DNA from: an uncultured Solirubrobacterales bacterium
Lineage (GTDB): Bacteria > Actinomycetota > Thermoleophilia > Solirubrobacterales > 70-9
DNA: 41,558 bases
Assembly (NCBI GenBank): GCA_903891285.1
Contig: CAITDZ010000129.1
Span: forward strand, 1 to 41,558
Direction of reading: 5' to 3'
Shown: positions 17,553-25,910 of the stretch, one piece after another
Layout: the number at the start of each line of letters is the position of its first letter
Position numbering within the stretch: the first letter of the stretch is position 1
Made by a program: the position numbers and the translations under genes
The notes under the pieces: model-generated
The model's database searches: none
Seen by the model: the letters and a program-made list of their open reading frames with translations, nothing else
Told to the model about the DNA's origin: nothing

Positions 17553-19075
17553 ACGGCCCGGGTCCTGCGACCGAGACGCCCCAGCAGGCCGACCGGGCGA
17601 GGACGATCTACGAGAAGTCGGTCCCCGGCCGACGGGCTGCCCAGCTCCCGGAGGACGGTGGCGGACCCTCCCTCGACGAGCTGATCCCCTCGAAGCTCCT
17701 GCGCGAGGAACCACCGGGCCTGCCCGAAGTCTCCGAGCCAGAGATCGTCCGCCACTACAACCGGCTTTCGCGGCGGAACTACGATCTCGATACGGGCCTT
17801 TACCCGCTCGGCTCCTGCACGATGAAGTACAACCCGCGACTCAACGAGAGGGTGGCGGCACTGCCCGGCTACGCCGGGCTCCACCCGGCTTCCGATGACG
17901 GGGATGTCCAGGGGGCCCTCGAACTCATGTACTTGCTGGAAGGGGCGCTGGCCGAGGTGTGCGGCCTGCCCCACGTGAGCCTGCAGCCATCGGCCGGCTC
18001 CCAAGGCGAGCTGGCCGGACTGCTGCTCACTCGGGCCTACCATGACGACAGGGGACGCTCGCCGGGCAAGGTGTTGACCCCGGATACTGCTCACGGCACC
18101 AACCCGGCTTCGGTCGCGATGGCCGGGTACGAGGCGGTCAAGGTGGCGACGGATCCGAACGGAGGGGTCGACCTGGACGACCTGAAGGCGAAGCTGGACG
18201 ACGACGTCGCCTGCCTGATGCTGACCAACCCGAACACCCTCGGGCTGTTCGACGAGAACATCGCCGAGATCGCTTCCCTGGTCCACGAAGTGGACGGACT
18301 CCTCTACTACGACGGGGCAAACCTGAACGCGATCATGGGGCTCGCACGCCCGGGCGACATGGGCTTCGACATCGTCCACGTAAACCTGCACAAGTCCTTC
18401 TCCCAGCCCCACGGTGGTGGGGGGCCAGGTTCCGGTCCGATAGCGGTCTCCGAGGCGGTCGAGCCGTTCCTTCCGGTCCCCCGGGTCGTTCGCTCAGGGA
18501 GCGAGGAGGACCCGGTATTCGAACTCGACCACGACCGGCCGCTCTCGATCGGTCGGCTGAGGGGCTTCCAGGGTAACTTCGGGGTGTTCGTCCGCTCCTA
18601 CGCCTACATCCTCAGCCTCGGCGGGGATGGTCTGAAGGAGGCCTCGACCAGGGCCGTCCTCAATGCGAATTACCTGAAACGGCGACTGGCGGACGGTCGG
18701 GCCGGCAAGTACCTGCCGATCGGCTTCGATCGACCCTGCATGCATGAGTTCGTCCTCTCGGGGGCGCCGCTCAAGAAGGAGCTGGGCCTGAAGACGCTCG
18801 ACCTCGCCAAGCGCCTGCTCGACCACGGCTTCCACCCGCCGACCGTCTACTTCCCCCAGTTGGTCGACGAGGCCGTGATGGTCGAGCCGGTGGAGACCGA
18901 ATCGGTCGAGACCCTCGACGCCTTTGCCGATGCGATCGAGGAGATCCTCGAGGAGGCAGAGCGGGACCCCTCGATCGCGGCCGACGCCCCCTACACGACA
19001 CCGGTCCGGCGCCTCGACGAGGTCCGGGCCACCCGGGAGCCGGTCCTCCGGCAGCCGGTCGGGTCGTCTGCCTGA
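17549..19075 (+). CDS. gcvPB: Glycine dehydrogenase (decarboxylating) subunit 2, GTG start
   Basis: FYPLGSCTMKYNPR-type motif (LYPLGSCTMKYNPRLNE), PLP-lysine region VNLHKSFSQPHGGGGPGSGP; GTGA overlap with gcvPA. Confidence 0.95.
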   Translation: MNGPGPATETPQQADRARTIYEKSVPGRRAAQLPEDGGGPSLDELIPSKLLREEPPGLPEVSEPEIVRHYNRLSRRNYDLDTGLYPLGSCTMKYNPRLNERVAALPGYAGLHPASDDGDVQGALELMYLLEGALAEVCGLPHVSLQPSAGSQGELAGLLLTRAYHDDRGRSPGKVLTPDTAHGTNPASVAMAGYEAVKVATDPNGGVDLDDLKAKLDDDVACLMLTNPNTLGLFDENIAEIASLVHEVDGLLYYDGANLNAIMGLARPGDMGFDIVHVNLHKSFSQPHGGGGPGSGPIAVSEAVEPFLPVPRVVRSGSEEDPVFELDHDRPLSIGRLRGFQGNFGVFVRSYAYILSLGGDGLKEASTRAVLNANYLKRRLADGRAGKYLPIGFDRPCMHEFVLSGAPLKKELGLKTLDLAKRLLDHGFHPPTVYFPQLVDEAVMVEPVETESVETLDAFADAIEEILEEAERDPSIAADAPYTTPVRRLDEVRATREPVLRQPVGSSA

Positions 19076-19085
19076 CCGGATCCCG

Positions 19086-20072
19086 GTGAGGATCTTCTCT
19101 GGCATCCAGCCGACCGGGGAGAAGCATCTCGGCAACTACATCGGTGCGATCAGGCAGTACGTCGAGGGACAGGACCGGGCCGATCCGGCGATCTACTGCA
19201 TCGTCGACCTACACGCGATAACCGTCCCGTTCGATCCGGCCGAGCTCCGGAAGAGGGTCCTCGACACCGCCGCGGTTCTGCTCGCCTCAGGTCTGGAGCC
19301 GGATCGGTGCGTTCTGTTCAGGCAGTCCGACGTCTACGAGCACACCGAGCTCTGCTGGCTGCTCTCGACCGTCTGTGCCCACGGTGACCTCAACCGGATG
19401 CACCAGTTCAAGGAGAAGTCGGCCCGGCAGCGGGAGCTGGTCTCGGCCGGCCTGTTCTTCTACCCGGTGCTCCAGGCTGCCGACGTCCTCGCCTACCGGG
19501 CTGAGGAGGTACCGGTCGGGGAGGACCAGCGCCAGCATGTCGAGTTGATGAGGGAGCTCGCGAGGCGGTTCAACGAGAGGTTCGGTGACGTCCTGGTCGA
19601 GCCCGAGCTCCGGGTGCCCGAGGTCGCGGCCCGGGTGATGGACCTGCAGGAGCCGGAGCGGAAGATGTCGACAACGGTCGGATCGGATTCCGGGCGGGTC
19701 TACCTGCTCGACGATCCCGAGGCGATCGGGAAGAAGTTCGGCTCGGCCGTGACCGATTCCGGACGCGAGGTCCGAAGGGACCCCGAGAAGGCCGGAATCA
19801 CCAATCTGATCGGGATCATGGCGGTCGCCACCGGAAGGGGAGAGGACGAGGTCGAGGCCGAGTTCGCCGAGTCCGGTTACGGCGACTTCAAGAAGGCGGT
19901 GGGCGAGGCCGTTGCGGAATACCTTGCCCCGGTCAGGGAGGCCTATCCGGCAATTCGGGAGGATGAGGAGGGCCTCGAACGAGTCCTCGCCGAGGGAGCC
20001 GGCAGGGCTCGCGAGATGGCCTCGGAGACCCTCGCCGACGCCCGCAGGGCGATGGGGCTCGGCCCGGCCTGA
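19086..20072 (+). CDS. trpS: Tryptophanyl-tRNA synthetase
   Basis: Start trimmed from ORF 18924 to GTG 19086 (VRIFSGIQPTGEKHLGNYIGAIRQYV); class I HxGN motif, MSKS-region KMSTTVGSDSG. Confidence 0.93.
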   Translation: MRIFSGIQPTGEKHLGNYIGAIRQYVEGQDRADPAIYCIVDLHAITVPFDPAELRKRVLDTAAVLLASGLEPDRCVLFRQSDVYEHTELCWLLSTVCAHGDLNRMHQFKEKSARQRELVSAGLFFYPVLQAADVLAYRAEEVPVGEDQRQHVELMRELARRFNERFGDVLVEPELRVPEVAARVMDLQEPERKMSTTVGSDSGRVYLLDDPEAIGKKFGSAVTDSGREVRRDPEKAGITNLIGIMAVATGRGEDEVEAEFAESGYGDFKKAVGEAVAEYLAPVREAYPAIREDEEGLERVLAEGAGRAREMASETLADARRAMGLGPA

Positions 20073-20085
20073 ACGGCGACCAGTA

Positions 20086-20109
20086 GTCGCGGGGTCGGGG
20101 ACTCGCGAC
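20086..20109 (+). other. Hairpin downstream of trpS: GTCGCG ... CGCGAC
   Basis: gtcgcggggtcggggactcgcgac, 6-bp perfect arms; no U-tract, so terminator function is uncertain. Confidence 0.4.
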
Positions 20110-20137
20110 AGGCCAGGCGTTCGACCGGGTCCTTCTC

Positions 20138-20149
20138 TACGCTTGGCTC
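20138..20149 (+). promoter_or_regulatory. -10-like TACGCT with N6 to GTG of scpA (candidate leaderless promoter)
   Basis: TACGCT 20138-20143, tggctc, GTG at 20150. Confidence 0.45.
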
Positions 20150-20905
20150 GTGGCAATTGGGTCCGGACTTGCCGACCTAGACCTCGATCTCGACGTCTTC
20201 GCGGGACCATTCGACCTGCTCCTGACGATCGTCCTTCGGGAGGAGCTGGACCTGCTCGAGGTCGAGCTGGGGGAGGTCGTCTCGGCCTACGTCGAGACTC
20301 TCTCCGAGCGGGGTGAGATCGACCTCGAGGCGACCACCGAGTTCCTGCTGCTGATCGCCTCCCTGCTCGAGCTGAAGTCCCGCCTGATGCTCCCTCAAGC
20401 CGACCCGGAGCTCGAAGGGATGGAGCCCGAAGAGGCTGTCGAGGAGCTGATCGCCCGAATGCTCGAGTACCGGAAGTTCAAGGAGGCCTCGGCCGAACTG
20501 ATCTCGATGCTGGATGCCGCAACGCCGTTCCTCTACCGGGGCGCTCCGCTCCCCCCGGAGCTTCGGCGGGTCGCGGTGGAGGCGGCAACCCAGGCGTACG
20601 ACCCCAACATCCTCAGCTCGGCGATCGGGGACCTGCTGACCCCGCCGGAGGAGATCGAGATGCCACGGATCCCGGTCGCGATCTCCCTGAGGAGGAGGGT
20701 CTCCGCCCTGAGGGCAGCGCTCGCGGCCCGAGCCTCACTCGACTTCGATGAGAGCTTCGGGGCCGAGGCCCGCGAGGTCCAGGCGGTCACCCTGCTTGCC
20801 CTGCTCCAGCTCCACGGGCAGGGAGAGGCAACCTGGGACCAGGATGAGATCTGTGGACCGATCACGATCATCAGGTCGGGAGAGGGTGCCGGTGTCCCTG
20901 CCTGA
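20150..20905 (+). CDS. scpA: Segregation and condensation protein A
   Basis: FAGPFDLLLTIVLREELDLLEVELGEV, LLLIASLLELKSRLMLP. Confidence 0.93.
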   Translation: MAIGSGLADLDLDLDVFAGPFDLLLTIVLREELDLLEVELGEVVSAYVETLSERGEIDLEATTEFLLLIASLLELKSRLMLPQADPELEGMEPEEAVEELIARMLEYRKFKEASAELISMLDAATPFLYRGAPLPPELRRVAVEAATQAYDPNILSSAIGDLLTPPEEIEMPRIPVAISLRRRVSALRAALAARASLDFDESFGAEAREVQAVTLLALLQLHGQGEATWDQDEICGPITIIRSGEGAGVPA

Positions 20906-21506
20906 GCCGCAGCCCGCCGGGAGTCCGGACCGGCCGTCGGACCTCTCCGCGGATCTCGAGGCGCTGCTCTTCCTCGCGCCTTCGCCGGTTTCGGTCGCGG
21001 AGCTGGCCGAGGCCTGTGAAGCCGATGAGGCGGAGGTCGAGACGGCCCTCTCCGAACTCGAGGGACGACTCGGCGACACTGGACGGGGTGTCGTCTTGAG
21101 GCGAGTAGCCGGCGGGATCGCCCTGGCCAGCGCCCCGGAGAGCGAGGATGCGGCGAGGCGGCTCCTCGCCCGGCCCAGAACCCCGCCGCTGACCAAGGCC
21201 CAGGCCGAAACTCTGGCGATCGTCGCCTACCTCCAGCCGGTCTCGAGGCCCGAAATCGCGAGGATCAGGGGCGTCTCCTCGGAGTCCGCAGTTGCCAGCC
21301 TGGGCGAGCGTGGCCTGATCGAGGAGTCCGGCAAGTCCCGGTTCGGGGCCGTCCTCTACCGAACCTCCGAGCTCTTCGAGAGGCTCTTCGGCCTCGAGTC
21401 GCTCGACCAGCTCCCCGACCCCGCGAAGTTCGATCCGGACCCCTCGGACGAGCGGGCGCTCAGGGAGAGGCTCCTCTCGATCGGCGAGCAGCGAGTCGGC
21501 AGCTAG
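20886..21506 (+). CDS. scpB: Segregation and condensation protein B (start GTG 20886 or 20892)
   Basis: Start trimmed from ORF 20748; LEALLFLAPSPVSVAELAEA, LTKAQAETLAIVAYLQPVSRPEIARIRGVSSESAVASLGERGLIEESG; follows scpA. Confidence 0.92.
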   Translation: MPVSLPEPQPAGSPDRPSDLSADLEALLFLAPSPVSVAELAEACEADEAEVETALSELEGRLGDTGRGVVLRRVAGGIALASAPESEDAARRLLARPRTPPLTKAQAETLAIVAYLQPVSRPEIARIRGVSSESAVASLGERGLIEESGKSRFGAVLYRTSELFERLFGLESLDQLPDPAKFDPDPSDERALRERLLSIGEQRVGS

Positions 21507-21518
21507 GCCGGGCCGCCG

Positions 21519-22217
21519 GTGCGCCTCGGGAAGTACCTCGCCCACGCCGGTGTTGCCTCCCGTCGCAAGTCAGAGGCGATCATCGCCGCGGGCAGGGTCA
21601 CCGTGGACGGCCGACAGGTCACCGATCCGGCGTTCGCGGTATCCGGTTTCGAAGAGGTCAGGGTCGACGGGACGCCGGTCGAGTCGGAACCGCGGGAGGT
21701 CTGGATGGTCAACAAGCCCCTCGACGTCGTTTCGACCGCAGACGAACCCGGCCGGCGACAGGCCGTCGTCGACCTCGTTCCGAGCGACCTCCGGCTTTAC
21801 CCGGTGGGTCGGCTAGACGTCGACTCGACCGGCCTGATCCTGGTCACCAACGATGGCGAGCTGGCGAACCGACTCAGCCACCCTCGCTACGAGGTGCCGA
21901 AGACGTACCGGGTCAAGATGGGGCGCCCGGTCAGCGGCCGGATGGTCGAGAAACTCGCCCAGGGGATCGAGCTCGAGGATGGGCCGACGGCGCCGGCCGG
22001 GGTCCGAAGGCTGGGCCCCGACGAAATCGAGGTGACGATCTCCGAAGGACGGAACCGCCAGGTAAGGCGGATGGCCGAAGCCGTCGGCAACCGGGTAACC
22101 GCACTCGAAAGGACCGGGTTCGGCTCGCTCAGGTTGGGCCGTCTGCCGCCGGGCCGCCACCGTCTGCTCGATGAACACGAGGTTGGCCGGCTCTGGAAAG
22201 ATGCCGGAGATGGCTGA
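21519..22217 (+). CDS. rluB: S4-domain rRNA pseudouridine synthase (RluB/RsuA family), GTG start
   Basis: LGKYLAHAGVASRRKSEAIIAAGRVTVDGR (S4), YPVGRLDVDSTGLILVTNDGELANRLSHP, EGRNRQVRRMAEAVG. Confidence 0.9.
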   Translation: MRLGKYLAHAGVASRRKSEAIIAAGRVTVDGRQVTDPAFAVSGFEEVRVDGTPVESEPREVWMVNKPLDVVSTADEPGRRQAVVDLVPSDLRLYPVGRLDVDSTGLILVTNDGELANRLSHPRYEVPKTYRVKMGRPVSGRMVEKLAQGIELEDGPTAPAGVRRLGPDEIEVTISEGRNRQVRRMAEAVGNRVTALERTGFGSLRLGRLPPGRHRLLDEHEVGRLWKDAGDG

Positions 22218-22602
22218 AACCGGGGACAGCCCTGTGGAATCGACCGCTGCCGTGCGCGGCGCGGTCCAGGCGGAAGAGAACACGGCTGAGGCGATCGGAA
22301 AGGCCAGCCGTGAGCTGATGCTCGCCCTGATGGAGAACAACTCGATCGGCCCCGGCGAGATGATCAGCGTCCTCTTCACTGCGACCCCCGACCTCGACGC
22401 CGACTTTCCTGCAACGGCGGCTCGTGAGGCCGGGCTCTCGGAGGTCCCGCTGATCTGCGCGCAGGAGATACCGGTCCCGGGGAAGATGGAGCGCGTGATC
22501 CGGGTCCTGGTCCATTTCAACGCCCCGGAGGGGCACAGGGCGCAGCCCACCTACCTCGGCAGGACCGAGGAACTCCGCGACGACCTGCCTTCGAAGGGCT
22601 GA
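22210..22602 (+). CDS. aroH: Monofunctional chorismate mutase, AroH type
   Basis: AVRGAVQAEENTAEAIGKASRELMLALMENN, SVLFTATPDLDADFPATAAREAGLSEVPLICAQEIPVPG; likely start ATG 22210 (22201 and 22171 also in frame). Confidence 0.92.
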   Translation: MAETGDSPVESTAAVRGAVQAEENTAEAIGKASRELMLALMENNSIGPGEMISVLFTATPDLDADFPATAAREAGLSEVPLICAQEIPVPGKMERVIRVLVHFNAPEGHRAQPTYLGRTEELRDDLPSKG

Positions 22603-22607
22603 TCCTG

Positions 22608-23705
22608 ATGCTCAGGTTCAACCCGAACCTCGAGTCGGTCCCGGGGTACCACCCGGGGTCGCCGAAAGGACGGACGGCTGGCGAGGTCCAGGAGTCCGAG
22701 GTTGCCCAGCTGGCTTCCAACGAATCGCCCTTCCCGCCGCTCGATGGGGTGGTCGAGGCGATCGAGAGGGCGGCGTCGGCGACCAATCGGTACCCCGATC
22801 CCGAAGCCAGCGAGCTGAGGGAGGCCCTTGCGGCATTCCACGAAGTGGACCCGTCCCAGATTGCGGTGGGCAACGGCTCCTGCGAGATCCTCGTGGCGGC
22901 AGGACAGGCGATGCTCTCCCCTCGTCGTGAGGTCGTCTACGCCTGGCCCTCCTTCTCGATCTACCCGACGCTCGCTCCGTTGAACGGGGGCTCGGAGGTC
23001 CGGGTCCCGTTGACCGAGGACGAAACCCACGACCTGCCGGCCATGCTCGAACGGATCCGACCGTCCACCGCAATGGTGATCGTCTGCAATCCGAACAACC
23101 CGACCGCGACCTACCGGGGAGCTGACGAGATCGCCGAGTTCGTCCGATCCGTCCCGGAGGACGTCGCAGTAATCCTCGACGAGGCCTACATCGACTTCCA
23201 GGACCGCGACGATCCCGAGGCTTCGCTGGGGCTGTTCCATGAGCGCGACAACCTGATCATCTTGAGGACCTTCAGCAAATCCCATTCCCTGGCTGGGTTC
23301 CGGGTCGGCTACGCGATCTGCCCACCTTCCTTCAAGGCGGCCGTCGATGCCGTCAGGCAGCCATTCCCGGTCAACGTCCTGGCGCAGGCAGCGGCGACCG
23401 AGGCCCTGCGGCACGGGGACGACGTCCGAGCGAGGATCGCCGAGGTCCAGGCAGAGCGGACCCGGGTCGAAAGGACCCTGGCCGAGGCCGGAATCGCCTC
23501 GAGCGAGAGCCAGGCGAATTTCTCCTGGGTGAAGATAGGGGGTGACCGAAGCGAGGAGGAGGTCGTCTCTGCGATGGCGGGGGAAGGCGTCCTGGTTCGG
23601 GCCGGGACCGTGCTCGGGGCTCCAGGCCACCTCCGCGTCTCCTACGGGACCGAGGCAGAGGACGACCGGATGATCGCTGCCCTGGAGAGGGCCCTCACGG
23701 GCTGA
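22608..23705 (+). CDS. hisC: Histidinol-phosphate/aromatic aminotransferase (HisC-like)
   Basis: ASNESPFPPLDGVVEAIERAA, NRYPDPEASELREALA, CNPNNPTATY, VILDEAYIDF, LRTFSKSHSLAGFRVGYAI. Confidence 0.9.
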   Translation: MLRFNPNLESVPGYHPGSPKGRTAGEVQESEVAQLASNESPFPPLDGVVEAIERAASATNRYPDPEASELREALAAFHEVDPSQIAVGNGSCEILVAAGQAMLSPRREVVYAWPSFSIYPTLAPLNGGSEVRVPLTEDETHDLPAMLERIRPSTAMVIVCNPNNPTATYRGADEIAEFVRSVPEDVAVILDEAYIDFQDRDDPEASLGLFHERDNLIILRTFSKSHSLAGFRVGYAICPPSFKAAVDAVRQPFPVNVLAQAAATEALRHGDDVRARIAEVQAERTRVERTLAEAGIASSESQANFSWVKIGGDRSEEEVVSAMAGEGVLVRAGTVLGAPGHLRVSYGTEAEDDRMIAALERALTG

Positions 23706-23763
23706 AGCTCCGGTCCGGAACGTTCGAAAGGCCGTCAGCGTGGCCGAAACCGCGGGCGGTCCG

Positions 23764-23769
23764 TAGAGT
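23764..23769 (+). promoter_or_regulatory. -10-like TAGAGT upstream of the aroF leader ORF
   Basis: TAGAGT at 23764-23769, 13 nt before ATG 23783 of a short ORF. Confidence 0.4.
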
Positions 23770-23782
23770 TTCCGTAAGACGA

Positions 23783-23803
23783 ATGAAGGAACCGCCCAAA
23801 TGA
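23783..23803 (+). promoter_or_regulatory. Putative upstream ORF MKEPPK* overlapping the aroF start
   Basis: ATG AAG GAA CCG CCC AAA TGA; its TGA (23801-23803) overlaps ATG 23800 as ATGA. Confidence 0.4.
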
Positions 23804-24828
23804 TGATCGTGATGAAAGAAGGAGCCTCCGAGGAGGACGTGGCTCACGTGGTCGACCGGGTCGAGAGCATCGGCCTCTCGGCCCATGTCTCCCGTGGGGA
23901 AGTCCTGACCGTGATTGGCGCCATCGGCAGCAAGGAGGGCCGGGTGGCCGAACTCGGTCTCGAAGGCTCCCCGGGAGTCGACCAGGTCCTGCCCATCATG
24001 AAGCCCTACAAGCTCGCTTCGCGCCAGTTCAAGGAAGGGCGCGACTCGGTCATCGATGTCGATGGAAGGATGGTGGGTGGCGGCAACTTCGGTCTGATCG
24101 CCGGCCCCTGCACGGTCGAGAATCGCGACCAGATGCTCGAGTCGGCAAGGGATGTGGCGGCTGCAGGAGCGACCATGCTGAGGGGTGGTGCCTACAAGCC
24201 CCGGACCTCGCCGTACAGCTTCCAGGGGCTCGGACGCGAAGGCCTTCGCCTGCTGGTCGAGGCACGCGAGGAGACGGGCCTCCCCGTGGTGACCGAGCTG
24301 CTCGACCTTCGTGACCTCGATGACGTCGCCGAGGTGGCCGACGTGATCCAGATCGGCGCCCGCAACATGCAGAACTACTCCCTGCTGACCGAGGTGGGGC
24401 GGACCGGCAAGCCCGTCCTGCTCAAGCGAGGGCTCTCGGCGACGGTCGAGGAACTCCTGATGGCGAGCGAGTACGTGCTCAAGGAGGGCAACGACGACGT
24501 CATGCTCTGCGAGCGGGGGATAAGGACCTTCGAGAACGCCTACCGGTTCACCCTCGACCTGCTCGCGGTCCCGGCCCTGAAGGAGAGCACCCACCTTCCG
24601 GTCATCGTCGACCCGAGCCACGCGCCGGGTAGGCGCGACTGGGTCGAGCCGATGGCTCTGGCCGCGGTGGCCGCGGGGGCAGACGGGATCATCATCGAGG
24701 TCCACAACGACCCTGAGCGTGCGATCTGTGATGCCGCCCAGCAGGTCGAGTCCGGGACCTTCGACGAGCTGGCCGCGAAGATCGAGGCCGTTGCGGAGGT
24801 TGCGGGCAAGACGGTCTCCCGGGCCTGA
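23800..24828 (+). CDS. aroF: 3-deoxy-7-phosphoheptulonate synthase with N-terminal ferredoxin-like domain (type I-beta)
   Basis: [42 protein letters not shown] followed by [49 protein letters not shown]. Confidence 0.93.
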   Translation: MMIVMKEGASEEDVAHVVDRVESIGLSAHVSRGEVLTVIGAIGSKEGRVAELGLEGSPGVDQVLPIMKPYKLASRQFKEGRDSVIDVDGRMVGGGNFGLIAGPCTVENRDQMLESARDVAAAGATMLRGGAYKPRTSPYSFQGLGREGLRLLVEAREETGLPVVTELLDLRDLDDVAEVADVIQIGARNMQNYSLLTEVGRTGKPVLLKRGLSATVEELLMASEYVLKEGNDDVMLCERGIRTFENAYRFTLDLLAVPALKESTHLPVIVDPSHAPGRRDWVEPMALAAVAAGADGIIIEVHNDPERAICDAAQQVESGTFDELAAKIEAVAEVAGKTVSRA

Positions 24829-24830
24829 GC

Positions 24831-25910
24831 GTGCCCAGGATCGCGGTAATCGGTGTCGGCCTGATCGGCGGCTCGATCGGCAAGGCAGCTCGTGAGCAGG
24901 GCCTCGGAGACGTCGTGGGCTGGGTTCGGGACCCGGCCCGGGCCGAGGCCTGCCTCGGGAGCGGGGCACTCGACGAAGTCGCCTCCACCCTCGAGGAGGC
25001 GGTGGCCGATGCGGAGATCGCATTCAGCTGCGTCTCGGTCGGGGCGCTGCCGGAGGTGACCGGGCGGATGCTCGCCGCGGTCGGGGAGGACACGGTGGTG
25101 ACCGACGTCGGCTCGACCAAGGGCGAGATGGTCGAGCGCTTCGGGGACGACCCGCGATTCATCGGTGGGCACCCTCTTGCCGGGGCCGAGACGGCCGGAG
25201 TCGAGTCGTCACGCGCCGACCTGTTCGACGGGGCGCGATGGCTGCTTACCCCGACCGGGGTGTCCTCGGGAATCCTCTACGACCGCCTCAACCGGTTCAT
25301 CACATCGATCGGGGCCCGTCCAGCGGCGATCGATGCCGCCGAACACGATGACGCGATGGCGGTGGTCAGCCACCTTCCGCACGTCTTCGCCAACCAGCTC
25401 GCCAGCCAGGCACTCGCCGGATCCGAGAGGCTTGGAGCCGTAGCCCCGAGCCTCCGGGACGCGACCCGTGTTGCCGGCTCCAATCCGACCGTCTGGAGCG
25501 AGATCCTCGCAAGTAACGGCGATTCCGTCTCGGAAGCGATAGGAGTCGCGATCGACGGCCTGGAGAGTTCGAGGGCAGTAATCGCTACCGGTGATCCGAA
25601 AGCGATCAGGGAGTGGCAGGAAGGGGCAGCTTCGGCCCGCGCCGCCCTCTCAGCGGTCGAGGGCGCTGGCGAGGCAACCCATGCGATCAGGATCCTCGTG
25701 CCGAACCGACCCGGCGTCCTCGCTCAGGTCGCCCTCGCACTCGGCGAGGACGGCGTGAACATCGTCGACATGTCGCTCGAGCCGGCCTCGGACATGAGTT
25801 CGGGCGCGATCACGGTCTGGGTCGCCGGGGAGGCCGATGTCGGTCGGGCGAGCCGGTCGATCGAGGAGCTCGGGTTCCAGGTTTCCCCTGCCGAAGACGA
25901 AGTCCGGTGA
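24831..25910 (+). CDS. tyrA: Prephenate dehydrogenase with C-terminal ACT domain, GTG start
   Basis: IAVIGVGLIGGSIGKAAREQG, VTDVGSTKGEMVE, GGHPLAGAETAGVE; C-terminal HAIRILVPNRPGVLAQVALALGEDGVNI. Confidence 0.93.
   Translation: MPRIAVIGVGLIGGSIGKAAREQGLGDVVGWVRDPARAEACLGSGALDEVASTLEEAVADAEIAFSCVSVGALPEVTGRMLAAVGEDTVVTDVGSTKGEMVERFGDDPRFIGGHPLAGAETAGVESSRADLFDGARWLLTPTGVSSGILYDRLNRFITSIGARPAAIDAAEHDDAMAVVSHLPHVFANQLASQALAGSERLGAVAPSLRDATRVAGSNPTVWSEILASNGDSVSEAIGVAIDGLESSRAVIATGDPKAIREWQEGAASARAALSAVEGAGEATHAIRILVPNRPGVLAQVALALGEDGVNIVDMSLEPASDMSSGAITVWVAGEADVGRASRSIEELGFQVSPAEDEVR

Noticed and set aside
25613-25906. ORF-track N-terminal extension of aroA
   Set aside because: Arg-rich region lies inside tyrA in another frame; EPSP synthase homology starts at VTEAVRFAASGPLRG (25907) with a GTGA overlap.
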